Assembly: GCA_905210085.1 (NCBI GenBank)
Contig: CAJLVJ010000041.1
Span: 1-16,968 of the forward strand
DNA length: 16,968 nt
From: an uncultured Collinsella sp.
GTDB taxonomy: Bacteria; Actinomycetota; Coriobacteriia; Coriobacteriales; Coriobacteriaceae
Direction of reading: 5' to 3'
The translations under genes and the position numbers were made by a program. Shown here in pieces: positions 5,691-13,202 of this stretch (the first letter of the stretch is position 1; each line of letters starts with the position of its first letter). The notes under the pieces were generated by a model, which did not search any database, had not been told where the DNA came from, and saw nothing but the letters and a program-made list of their open reading frames with translations.

Positions 5691-6608
5691 CTATTTTCCG
5701 AGTGGGGAGAATTCGTCGACGATGAGGTCGAGGCATTGCGGAAGTGCGCGGGCGCCAAAGACGCCCGAGTTGCTGGAGATGATCTCGCCATCGAACTGCA
5801 TGCCCAGCGACGGCGTGCAGGTGATCTTGGCTTCTTTGGTCTGGATGATCTTGAACTGCGGGCGGCCGAGCACCTTGCCGGCGGGGTCGAGTGCGGCGGT
5901 GATCACGGTGGGCAGGAGCTGGACGGTTTTTACGGGCTCGATGACCGCGATGTCGACCATGCCGTCGTTCATACGGCAATCGGGGAACAGGTTGATGTCG
6001 TTTTGAATGACCGAGGTGTTGCCGGCCATGCAGCAGATGCCATCGAGCTCCTCGACAATGCCGTCATGCTCAATCGTAAAGTGCGCCACCGTGGGGTTGG
6101 GTGTGGCGAGCGCGGAGAGGAAATAGGCGATCTCACCGATGTCGTTTTTGGCGGGGGCGGCCTTCATCATGATCTCGGCATCGTAGCCCGATCCGGCGAT
6201 GATAATAAAGCCGTGGCGCTTTTCGTTGCCGTTCTCGTCGAGCCAAAAGAGCTCGCCCATGTCCGCCTTGACGGTACGGCCGACGCGGCAGGCCTTGGCG
6301 AGCGCCGCGGCTTCGGGGGCGTTGCCAATGTTGTTGAAGAACAGGCAGGCCGTGCCGGAGGGGAAGACGAGCGTGGGGACGCCGCATCCGCGCATTTGGT
6401 CGAGCACGTTGGAGACGGTGCCGTCGCCGCCCGAAATCACCACGCGATCAAACTCGCGCACGTCTGCCACGGCGTCCTCGGGTTCCATGCCATCGCCGAT
6501 AAAACGCATCACGACCTCGTCGCCGCCCTGCGCGAGGGCGTGCGTGAACGCGTAGATTTCATCTGAGCTGGGGCCCGATGCCGGGTTGTGGATGATAAGG
6601 CAGCGCAT
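5691..6608 (-). CDS. Diacylglycerol kinase / YegS-like lipid kinase
   Basis: This soluble or membrane-associated kinase transfers the ATP gamma-phosphate to diacylglycerol or a related lipid. The 305-residue protein starts NPASG (8-12), has the nucleotide-binding GGDGT (60-64), then PSGTACLFFNN (83-93) where the family usually has a G-T-x-N-D-F/L-A stretch. An FDGE near residue 265 matches the conserved C-terminal DGE of the family. Length is normal (about 290-330). The start at 6608 has only a weak GGGAA ribosome site about nine bases upstream. It is the first gene of a two-gene unit with the 30-residue membrane protein and is divergent from RNase D. The likely role is phosphatidic-acid recycling or glycolipid/teichoic-acid lipid turnover. 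The replacement of the Asn-Asp-Phe/Leu motif leaves the exact lipid substrate open. Confidence 0.88.
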   Translation of the reverse strand: MRCLIIHNPASGPSSDEIYAFTHALAQGGDEVVMRFIGDGMEPEDAVADVREFDRVVISGGDGTVSNVLDQMRGCGVPTLVFPSGTACLFFNNIGNAPEAAALAKACRVGRTVKADMGELFWLDENGNEKRHGFIIIAGSGYDAEIMMKAAPAKNDIGEIAYFLSALATPNPTVAHFTIEHDGIVEELDGICCMAGNTSVIQNDINLFPDCRMNDGMVDIAVIEPVKTVQLLPTVITAALDPAGKVLGRPQFKIIQTKEAKITCTPSLGMQFDGEIISSNSGVFGARALPQCLDLIVDEFSPLGK

Positions 6609-6636
6609 ACTTACGTTCCCGTTCTGTGACTAACCG

Positions 6637-6644
6637 AGTATAGT
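6637..6644. promoter_or_regulatory. Overlapping divergent -10 boxes between lipid kinase and RNase D
   Basis: TATAGT on the plus strand (6639-6644) overlaps TATACT on the minus strand (6642-6637) in the 98-bp divergent gap. Each would give a short 5' leader: about 22 nt for the kinase and about 56 nt for rnd. No convincing -35 is seen for either, so this is a positional guess. The two promoters could not be occupied at once. Confidence 0.35.
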
Positions 6645-6706
6645 TGTAAGGCAATGCCGATATCCTACCCGTGTTTTTCGGGCCTAACCTTATTCGATGG
6701 GTTGAT

Positions 6707-7840
6707 ATGTACATTTCCACACATCAGGCTCTGCTCGACTTTTGCCAACGTGCCCGCGAGTTCGACGCGATTGCCGTCGATACCGAGTTTTTGCGCGAGC
6801 GCACGTTCCACCCGCGCCTGTGCTTGGTCCAGATCGCCACCCCTGCCGAGAGCGTCGCGGTCGATCCCCTGGTGATCGACGACCTGTCACCGCTCGCCGA
6901 GCTTATGGGCGACGAGAGCGTGGCCAAGGTGTTTCACGCCTGCTCGCAGGATATGGAGGTTATGCTCCATACCGTGGGCGTGCTGCCGCGTCCCATTTTT
7001 GACACGCAGGTGGCCGCCGCCTTTTTGGGCGAGCGTCAGCAGATTTCCTACGGCGCGCTCGTGCAGACGTTTTGCGGCGTTTCGTTGCCTAAGACCGAGT
7101 CGCTGACCGATTGGTCGCGCCGCCCGCTGACCGATAAGCAGATCGAGTACGCGATCGATGACGTCAAGTACCTGATCGTTGCCTATACCGAGATGATGAG
7201 TCGCCTGCGCGAGCTGGGCCGGGTGGACTGGGTGCTCGACGAGTTGCGTCCGCTGGCCGACGAGTCGCACTATCGCGCCGATCGTCACGAGGCATTCCGC
7301 AAGGTCAAGCGCATCAACTCGTGTAGCCGTCACCAGTTGGGCATCGCGCGCGAGCTTGCCGCTTGGCGCGAGGACCGCGCCGAGCGCCGCAACATCCCGC
7401 GTAAGTGGGTCATGTCCGACGATACGCTGCTGGCCCTGGTTAAACGTAATCCCGTGCGTGTTGAGGAATTCCGCAGCATTCGCGGTACCGACCAGCTGGG
7501 GGAGCGCGACGTGGACGGCGCGCTTATGGCCATCAAGCGCGGTGCGAGCTGCCCGCACGATCGCCTGCCGCTCATGGTGCGCGGGCATCGCCAAATTTCG
7601 CCGGAGCTGGAAAGCGTGACGGACCTGATGTATGCGCTCATTCGCCTGGTCGCCGAGCGCTCGGGCGTGGCGACCTCGGTCATTGCCTCGCGCGATGACC
7701 TGGCCGACTATATTGAGCATCCCGAGCAGAGCCCCCTGCGCGAAGGCTGGCGCTTTGAGCTCGTGGGCTCGCGCCTGGACGATCTGCTCTCGGGCAACAT
7801 GGGACTCACCGTGAAGGACGGAAAGATTGAGTTGTTATAG
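6707..7840 (+). CDS. rnd: Ribonuclease D
   Basis: RNase D is a DEDDy 3'-5' exoribonuclease that trims tRNA precursors and other RNAs. From ATG 6707 the protein is 377 residues, the usual length. An in-frame GTG at 6671 would add 12 residues that match nothing and is less likely. The exonuclease motifs are visible: Exo I AVDTEF with Asp25 and Glu27, Exo II HACSQDMEV with Asp82, and Exo III EYAIDDVKYL with Tyr148 and Asp152. An HRDC-type helical domain follows from about residue 200 (RHQLGIARELAAWREDRAERRN), and a second partial helical repeat completes the C-terminus. It is transcribed divergently from the lipid kinase and followed 64 bp later by a zinc peptidase gene, with no shared pathway evident. 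Confidence 0.94.
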   Translation: MYISTHQALLDFCQRAREFDAIAVDTEFLRERTFHPRLCLVQIATPAESVAVDPLVIDDLSPLAELMGDESVAKVFHACSQDMEVMLHTVGVLPRPIFDTQVAAAFLGERQQISYGALVQTFCGVSLPKTESLTDWSRRPLTDKQIEYAIDDVKYLIVAYTEMMSRLRELGRVDWVLDELRPLADESHYRADRHEAFRKVKRINSCSRHQLGIARELAAWREDRAERRNIPRKWVMSDDTLLALVKRNPVRVEEFRSIRGTDQLGERDVDGALMAIKRGASCPHDRLPLMVRGHRQISPELESVTDLMYALIRLVAERSGVATSVIASRDDLADYIEHPEQSPLREGWRFELVGSRLDDLLSGNMGLTVKDGKIELL

Positions 7841-7904
7841 GGAAGCCTAGTCGGCTGAGTGGGTAGAATGCCTCCAACGTGTAACTCGATTCGGAGGAAT
7901 TCGC

Positions 7905-8609
7905 ATGCCTTATTACTATGGTTACGGCTTTGGCATCGACCCGCTGTACCTGCTGGTTGTTCTTGTCTGCACGGTGCTTGGCCTTGCCGCGCAGAGCTAT
8001 ATCAACTCGACATACAAGACCTGGTCCAAGGTGCGCTCGGACGGCGATACGGGTGCCACGGTCGCTCGCCGCATGCTCAATGCCAACGGTTGTAGCGCCG
8101 TGGGCATCAAGGGCGTTGCCGGCGAGCTCACCGATCATTACAACCCGCAGGACAACAATCTGTATCTGTCGGATGCCAACCATTCGGGCGGGTCGGTTGC
8201 AAGCGTTGCCGTCGCCTGCCACGAGGCGGGCCATGCCGCCCAGCGTCAAAGTGGTTATGCCATGATGAAGGTACGTACCGCTTTGGTCCCCGTCGTCAAC
8301 TTTACCCAAAACACCTGGACGATCGTGCTGCTCATGGGCCTGTTCATGAACATTGCGGGACTCACGACCCTCGCGCTGGTCTTCTTCTCGTTTAGCGTGT
8401 TGTTCCAACTGGTTACGCTGCCGGTCGAGATCGATGCCAGTCGCCGCGCCGTGGCGTATATCGAGCAGTCGGGCATGAGTTCCAAGCAGGTCAACGGCGC
8501 CAAGAAGGTGCTGACGGCAGCCGCGCTTACCTATGTGGCCGCAGCGCTCACTTCGATCATTCAACTGCTCTACCTTATGGCTCGCTACAACAGAAACTCC
8601 AACCGATAA
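7905..8609 (+). CDS. YugP-like neutral zinc membrane metallopeptidase
   Basis: This 234-residue integral membrane protein belongs to the neutral zinc metallopeptidase family typified by YugP. It opens with an aromatic/Gly run (PYYYGYG), a membrane span at about 13-31, then the catalytic HEAGH (106-110) in VACHEAGHAAQ. The conserved PVEIDASRRA (174-182) probably supplies the third zinc ligand, Glu175. Two more spans lie at about 136-172 and one near the C-terminus (about 208-228). The length is normal. The start is set by GGAGGA seven bases upstream of the ATG. The substrate is not known for the family; it is predicted to process membrane or membrane-proximal proteins. It appears to stand alone between rnd and xseA. 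Confidence 0.92.
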   Translation: MPYYYGYGFGIDPLYLLVVLVCTVLGLAAQSYINSTYKTWSKVRSDGDTGATVARRMLNANGCSAVGIKGVAGELTDHYNPQDNNLYLSDANHSGGSVASVAVACHEAGHAAQRQSGYAMMKVRTALVPVVNFTQNTWTIVLLMGLFMNIAGLTTLALVFFSFSVLFQLVTLPVEIDASRRAVAYIEQSGMSSKQVNGAKKVLTAAALTYVAAALTSIIQLLYLMARYNRNSNR

Positions 8610-8625
8610 CAAATAGGACAGGCAG

Positions 8626-8655
8626 GCGCCGCGGGGATTCGTGTCCACGCGGCGC
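8626..8655 (+). terminator. GC-rich hairpin after the zinc peptidase
   Basis: Perfect 8-bp arms GCGCCGCG/CGCGGCGC (8626-8633 and 8648-8655) with a 14-base loop lie 16 bases after the peptidase stop. No T-tract follows, so it may only be a weak or Rho-assisted end or part of the xseA leader. A TACTAT with an upstream TG just beyond (about 8656-8663) could be an extended -10 for xseA. Confidence 0.4.
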
Positions 8656-8724
8656 TGTACTATGTGTTGGACTTAAATATGCACGGGGCCGGAGCCTCTG
8701 TGCGCGATAACGAAAGGAGGCTGC

Positions 8725-10176
8725 GTGGCAGGCTGGAATCTGACCGGCAATACCGTTTCCGCCGAGTTCGACGGATCGGACGAGCAAGAGCGCAAAGAGC
8801 TCAGCGTGAGCCAAGCGGTGGAGATCGCCGCCGGCGCGCTCGATGCCATTCCGCAGCTGAGCGTTTTGGGTGAGGTCACGGGTTTTCGTGGTCCCAATGC
8901 CCGAAGCGGCCACTGCTACTTCCAAATCAAGGACGACTCGGCGGCCGTCGACTGCATCATCTGGAAGGGCGCCTACCTTAAGCGCACCTTCAATCTGCGC
9001 GACGGCATGCAGGTAAGCTTTAAGGGCAGCTTCAATCTCTACAAGCCTACGGGTCGCATGAGCTTCGTCGCCCGCTCGTTCTCGCTGGCGGGGGAGGGCT
9101 TGCTGCGTCAGCAGGTGGCTCAGTTGGCCGAAAAGCTACGCCGCGAGGGCCTGATGGACGAGGCGCGCAAACGTCGCATCCCGGTGTTTTGCTCGCGCGT
9201 GGCGGTCGTCACCTCGCTTTCGGGCGCCGTAATCGACGACGTCAAGCGTACGCTGCGCCGTCGCAACCCGCTCGTCGAGCTTGTCTGCGTGGGCACAAAG
9301 GTCCAGGGCGAGGGTGCGCCGGCAGAGCTTATTGAAGGCTTGCACCGCGCCGCTGCCATTACGCCGGCGCCCGATTGCATTTTGCTCGTGCGTGGCGGCG
9401 GTTCCTTCGAGGACCTCATGACCTTTAACGACGAGGAGCTTGCCCGCGCGGTGGCAGCTTGTCCCGTGCCCGTGGTGACCGGTATTGGGCATGAGCCTGA
9501 TACCTCGATCTGCGATATGGTGAGTGACCGTCGCGCCTCCACGCCCACGGCGGCGGCCGAATCGGTGGCGCCGGCTATGACGGAGCTGGCCGATGTGCTC
9601 GAGACACGTCATCAGCGTCTGGGTGCTGCGATGGCATCGATGATTGGGTCGAATCAGGTTGATTTGGAGATGCTCGATCAGCGCGGTCGCCGCGCCTGGG
9701 ATACCTATACGGCTGGTCTGGGTGACGCGCTCGATGCGGCCGCGTGCCGCCCGTGCCTCAACGATCCAACGTTTATGGTCGAGCGTCGCGAGTCTGAGCT
9801 TGCCTTGACGGCCGATCGTCTGTCCGGCGCCATAACGCGTTCGGTTGGGGCCTTCCGCTCCAACTTCGAGCGTCTGCCCGAGCGCTTGATCGCAAGCACC
9901 TCGGGGCTCGATGGCAAGCGCCATGCGCTCACGCTTGCGAGCTCCCGCCTGGAGCATCAGGGGCGCACGATGCTCAACAAACCTGCGTCCGACCTGGGCC
10001 GAGCTGCTGCGTCGCTCGATGCCCTGTCGCCGCTCAAGGTGCTTGCCCGTGGCTATTCCATCGCGTACTGCGATGATGGTGTGGCTACGAGCGCCAAGAC
10101 CTTTAAGCCCGGCGACGCCATCCGCGTGCGCATGGTAGACGGCAACGTGGCGGCAACGGTCGATACGGTCGAGTAG
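8725..10176 (+). CDS. xseA: Exodeoxyribonuclease VII large subunit
   Basis: XseA is the catalytic subunit of exonuclease VII, which degrades single-stranded DNA from both ends in repair and recombination. The start is GTG 8725, preceded by AAAGGAGG. The 483-residue protein has an OB-fold DNA-binding domain (about 27-120, with LSVLGEVTGF and CYFQIKD). The catalytic core carries RGGGSFEDL (223-231), VVTGIGHEPDTSICD (250-264) and SDRRASTPTAAAE (267-279), and a long helical C-terminal region follows. The first 26 residues are an extra polar tail; most homologues begin close to LSVSQAVE, so a later start remains possible but has no better ribosome site. xseB follows 42 bp downstream, forming the expected pair. 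Confidence 0.95.
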   Translation: MAGWNLTGNTVSAEFDGSDEQERKELSVSQAVEIAAGALDAIPQLSVLGEVTGFRGPNARSGHCYFQIKDDSAAVDCIIWKGAYLKRTFNLRDGMQVSFKGSFNLYKPTGRMSFVARSFSLAGEGLLRQQVAQLAEKLRREGLMDEARKRRIPVFCSRVAVVTSLSGAVIDDVKRTLRRRNPLVELVCVGTKVQGEGAPAELIEGLHRAAAITPAPDCILLVRGGGSFEDLMTFNDEELARAVAACPVPVVTGIGHEPDTSICDMVSDRRASTPTAAAESVAPAMTELADVLETRHQRLGAAMASMIGSNQVDLEMLDQRGRRAWDTYTAGLGDALDAAACRPCLNDPTFMVERRESELALTADRLSGAITRSVGAFRSNFERLPERLIASTSGLDGKRHALTLASSRLEHQGRTMLNKPASDLGRAAASLDALSPLKVLARGYSIAYCDDGVATSAKTFKPGDAIRVRMVDGNVAATVDTVE

Positions 10177-10218
10177 ACCGCGTTTCACAGTGATAGACCC
10201 TTAGGAAAGGAAACAGAT

Positions 10219-10485
10219 ATGGCAGAGAAGACCCCGGTCGAGCAGCTTACGTACAAGCAGGCCTCGCAGGAACTGGAGCTCATCATCCGTAGCTTGGAGT
10301 CGGGCGATATGGAGCTCGAGGAGTCGCTCGAGAGCTATACCCGCGGCGTCGAGCTCCTCAAGAGCCTGCGCACCCGCCTGTCCGATGCCGAGCAGAAGGT
10401 CTCGGTGCTCCTGAAGGACGTCGACGGCAACGACGTGCTCGCCGACGGCGAGGCTGCCAACACCGACGACAACCTCTCGTTCTAA
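10219..10485 (+). CDS. xseB: Exodeoxyribonuclease VII small subunit
   Basis: XseB is the small helical subunit that binds XseA and completes exonuclease VII. The 88-residue protein has the family core LTYKQASQELELIIRSLESG and ELEESLESYTRGVELLKSL (about residues 9-55), two amphipathic helices, then an acidic tail ending DDNLSF. The ATG at 10219 follows an AGGAAAGGAAAC ribosome site. It lies 42 bp after xseA and 49 bp before the HIT gene, so the three may be one transcript. Confidence 0.94.
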   Translation: MAEKTPVEQLTYKQASQELELIIRSLESGDMELEESLESYTRGVELLKSLRTRLSDAEQKVSVLLKDVDGNDVLADGEAANTDDNLSF

Positions 10486-10534
10486 CCATCCCGACCAAAT
10501 ATAATTACCTTGGTCTGTGAGAAAGGAACCAACC

Positions 10535-10870
10535 ATGTGTGATTGCATCTTCTGCAAAATCGCCAACCACGAGATCCCCTCGACCGTTGTCTATGAGGAC
10601 GACCAGGTCATCGCGTTCGACGACCTTAACCCCCAGGCGCCGGTCCACACGCTCGTGATTCCCAAGAAGCACTACAGCGACATCGCCGACAACGTGCCTG
10701 CCGAGACCATGGGCGCCATGGCTCACGCCATCCAGGAGGTCGCCAAGGCCAAGGGTCTGGAGGACGGTTTCCGCGTCATCTCCAACAAGGGCGTTAATGC
10801 CGGTCAGACCGTCATGCACTTCCACATGCACGTTCTCGGCGGCAAGAACCTGGGCGAGAACCTCATCTGA
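10535..10870 (+). CDS. HIT family (HinT-like) nucleotide hydrolase
   Basis: HIT proteins hydrolyse nucleoside phosphoramidates and related adenylated compounds. The 111-residue protein has the N-terminal CDCIFCKI, the family core PVHTLVIPKKHY and the histidine triad HFHMHV (about residues 98-103), whose central His is the nucleophile. I chose ATG 10535 because AAAGGA lies seven bases upstream; an in-frame GTG 18 bases earlier is inside the ribosome site. It sits just downstream of xseB, possibly in the same transcript. Its length is typical of HinT; the physiological substrate is unknown. Confidence 0.93.
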   Translation: MCDCIFCKIANHEIPSTVVYEDDQVIAFDDLNPQAPVHTLVIPKKHYSDIADNVPAETMGAMAHAIQEVAKAKGLEDGFRVISNKGVNAGQTVMHFHMHVLGGKNLGENLI

Positions 10871-10911
10871 GGACGCACAGCCCGTCGCCTTGGCTGCCTT
10901 TGGAGTAACCT

Positions 10912-11802
10912 ATGCAGCTTTCTCAACTCGAATACCTTCAAGCGGTAGCGAACTACGGCGGCGTGCGCAAAGCGGCTCGCGCCGTTCACGTGAGCCCACA
11001 GGCTGTTTCGTCGGCAATCAAAAAGTTGGAATCTGAGTATCAGATTGTTTTGCTCGACCGATCGGCGGGGGAGGCTGTTTTGTCTCCGGCGGGCAGGGAA
11101 TTTGCGCGTCGTGCACGCGTGGTCCTGGCACAAGTCGACGATCTCAAAAAGTACGCTCAATCGGGGAACGGTGGCGTTTCGCCCGACGGCCACTTCCGTC
11201 TTTACGCCCCCTGTCTTCACGGGCGGGGGCGTCTTTTTTCCGAAAACTGGTACGACTCGTTTGAAAGCTCGCACCCCCAGATTCACCTTGATGTTTGGCA
11301 TCAGCCAACGGCCACATGCTTTGAATCACTTGTGCTTGGAATTTCGGACGCGGCCATCTCATTTGAGGAACCAAGGGACAGCGTCCTTTCTTCGAAATAC
11401 TTGGGTGAAAAGGAGCTCAAGGTTCTTTCGTGTCCAGCGGGTCATCAATCTGTGGGCGCCATGACCATTCGCGAGTTACTGAGCGGCAGGCTCGCTGTTC
11501 CCATTAATTTGTCACCCTGTCTCAATGCGATTAACCAATGTCCCGAGGCTCAGCTGGTTAATTTCCGCTTCCGCGACGTCGAATACGGAAACAGGGCGCA
11601 GGCTGAGTTTCTTCAAGCCGGGGGATTGATATTGAGTTTTTCTGGCTCTTCTCTCGCATCAGATGGATTGGAAGTGAGCGAGTGCTCCATTGAAGCCTCG
11701 CATGACGTGGCCTTGCCCATCTATTTTTGCTATCGACAAAATGCCTGGACCGATCGACACCAGACGGTATTTCTTCACCTATTGCGTCATCTCGCTTCGT
11801 GA
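10912..11802 (+). CDS. LysR-type transcriptional regulator
   Basis: This 296-residue protein has the LysR layout. A winged helix-turn-helix spans about residues 1-62 (LEYLQAVANYGGVRKAARA, then HVSPQAVSSAIKKLESE), followed by a linker helix and a periplasmic-binding-protein-like effector domain from about residue 90. The recognition region reads VSPQAVS where most family members have VSQPAVS. The start at 10912 has GGAG eight bases upstream. It precedes an MFS transporter gene in the same direction with a hairpin-rich 119-bp gap, so the transporter is a natural candidate target, though LysR genes more often face their target. Codon use is looser and less GC-biased than in the xse and ackA genes. 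The effector is unknown. Confidence 0.9.
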   Translation: MQLSQLEYLQAVANYGGVRKAARAVHVSPQAVSSAIKKLESEYQIVLLDRSAGEAVLSPAGREFARRARVVLAQVDDLKKYAQSGNGGVSPDGHFRLYAPCLHGRGRLFSENWYDSFESSHPQIHLDVWHQPTATCFESLVLGISDAAISFEEPRDSVLSSKYLGEKELKVLSCPAGHQSVGAMTIRELLSGRLAVPINLSPCLNAINQCPEAQLVNFRFRDVEYGNRAQAEFLQAGGLILSFSGSSLASDGLEVSECSIEASHDVALPIYFCYRQNAWTDRHQTVFLHLLRHLAS

Positions 11803-11841
11803 GGCCATTTGGCCTCGTGGCGTCAAGTGAATGTTGACGCC
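11801..11841 (+). terminator. Two tandem hairpins after the LysR gene
   Basis: Hairpin one, GAGGCC-ATTT-GGCCTC (11801-11816), begins within the LysR stop codon. Hairpin two, GGCGTCAA/TTGACGCC with a 7-base loop (11819-11841), follows at once and ends in CTTGT, only a weak T-run. They may partly separate regulator and transporter expression. Confidence 0.5.
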
Positions 11842-11921
11842 TTGTAACACATGACTGACGGCTTTGCCCTCATGCTTTTCCAAGATTTCGGTTTGGGCTA
11901 TTGGCTCTTGGAGGGCGGAGC

Positions 11922-13082
11922 ATGAAAAACCGTACGGTTTTGCTTTATATGACGTTCGTTTTTCTGTCTAACTTCAGCACCATTTTGTATTTTCTGACGG
12001 TTTACCTTGAATTCGTCGGATTCTCGATGGTAGCGATTTCTAGCATGATGATTGCATACCAAGTGAGTAAGTTCATTCTTGAGGTTCCTACTGGTTATAT
12101 TGCTGAAAGGTTTGGACGAAAGACAAGCGGTCTCGTTGGCGTCGTGGGAATGCTTGGATACTACGCCGCCCTACTTTTCGCCCGTTCTCCTCTGCTTTTA
12201 ATCGGCGCGTTTGCTCTCAAAGGATTTGCAGTTGCATGTGTGAGCGGATCCATAGAAGCGATCTACATTGACAGCGTCTCTCAGGACCAGCTCGTAAGAC
12301 TTAATGTCGTTGAGCGATTTGTTTTCTATGCCTCTTATGCCATCTCCGCTTGCGTGGGCGGTTTCATTTCGTCTGTCGGTGCATATCTCATTGGTCTTTC
12401 GGCAGATATCATCGCAATGGTGTTGACGTTGGTTGTCGTTGCCTGCATTCCTGAGATGCGAAGAGGGGACACTGCAGCGACACCTAAGCGTGGAATTAGC
12501 CCGAAGATGATCGGTGCCGCTATTGCGCGTAACGGCATTCTTCGTTCGGCGTTCATCATGGACTGCTCTCAGGCATTTGCTTTTGTTGCCCTGGAAGACT
12601 TTTTCTCACTGTTGCTTGCGGGTCGCGGAATGAATGCCGTCGCTTCGGGTGTGATCATTGCGGTCCAGCTCCTTGCCTCGGCCTCCATGGGGCTTATTGT
12701 GCCCAGTGTGATTGCTCATGTCGACAAGGGCCGTTTTGCGCGTATTTGCGGCATCGTGCGCCTTTCCCTGACTGCTCTGTTTTTGATTCCCTTTACTCCG
12801 GTCTATTTGCTGCCCGTGTTCTATGTACTGCAGACGGTCGCTTACTCATTATTTGCTCCCATTAAATACTCAATTTTTCAAAATGCTGTCGATTCTTCGA
12901 TACGCTGTTCACTGATTTCGGTCCAAAGCCAGATGGTGGCGGTGGGTGCCATCCTTTTCTATCTGTTCAATGCTGCGTTGATCAGCATCGCGGGCATTCG
13001 AGTCATATTGCTTGTAGCGCTCGGGATATCTTCTTTGGTGTATATCCCCGCGCTCTTTCGTCTTACAAGTCAAAGGCCATGA
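11922..13082 (+). CDS. Major facilitator superfamily transporter
   Basis: This 386-residue, highly hydrophobic protein has about twelve membrane segments. MFS motif A lies in the loop after helix 2, EVPTGYIAERFGRKTSG (about residues 54-70). The start is ATG 11922 with GGAGG about seven bases upstream; an in-frame TTG 21 bases earlier is not needed. The N-terminal half contains a GSIEAIYIDSV stretch near helix 4, and a short basic central loop (about 183-200) separates the halves. The substrate cannot be told from sequence; drug-type or metabolite efflux are both possible. It follows a LysR regulator and is closed by a terminator. Its base composition and codon use (many TCT, ATT, TTT) differ from the flanking housekeeping genes, hinting at an acquired cassette. 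Confidence 0.9.
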   Translation: MKNRTVLLYMTFVFLSNFSTILYFLTVYLEFVGFSMVAISSMMIAYQVSKFILEVPTGYIAERFGRKTSGLVGVVGMLGYYAALLFARSPLLLIGAFALKGFAVACVSGSIEAIYIDSVSQDQLVRLNVVERFVFYASYAISACVGGFISSVGAYLIGLSADIIAMVLTLVVVACIPEMRRGDTAATPKRGISPKMIGAAIARNGILRSAFIMDCSQAFAFVALEDFFSLLLAGRGMNAVASGVIIAVQLLASASMGLIVPSVIAHVDKGRFARICGIVRLSLTALFLIPFTPVYLLPVFYVLQTVAYSLFAPIKYSIFQNAVDSSIRCSLISVQSQMVAVGAILFYLFNAALISIAGIRVILLVALGISSLVYIPALFRLTSQRP

Positions 13083-13116
13083 GTATTTGGGCACCGATAA
13101 CTTATATATCAACGCT

Positions 13117-13152
13117 ATAAACCCGAGCGCGAGGGCGTTTGGGTTTATTATT
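13117..13152 (+). terminator. Intrinsic terminator after the MFS gene
   Basis: A 14-bp stem with two G-T wobbles (13117-13130 with 13135-13148; arms ending ATAAACCC and GGGTTTAT) has a GAGG loop and is followed by TATT. It separates the MFS gene from ackA, whose own promoter must lie in the remaining 50 bases or overlap the hairpin; I see no convincing promoter boxes there. Confidence 0.75.
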
Positions 13153-13202
13153 GAAGCGTATGTAACCTGGCGGCGCCACACCGCCTGTTAGTAGGGAGAC
13201 AC

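Noticed and set aside
5562..6566. Plus-strand frame opposite the lipid kinase
   Set aside because: The minus-strand frame encodes GGDGT and family motifs; the plus-strand product has none and would overlap the small protein and terminator region.
6671..6706. Upstream GTG start for RNase D
   Set aside because: The extra 12 residues lie outside the family fold; the ATG at 6707 begins at the usual N-terminus.
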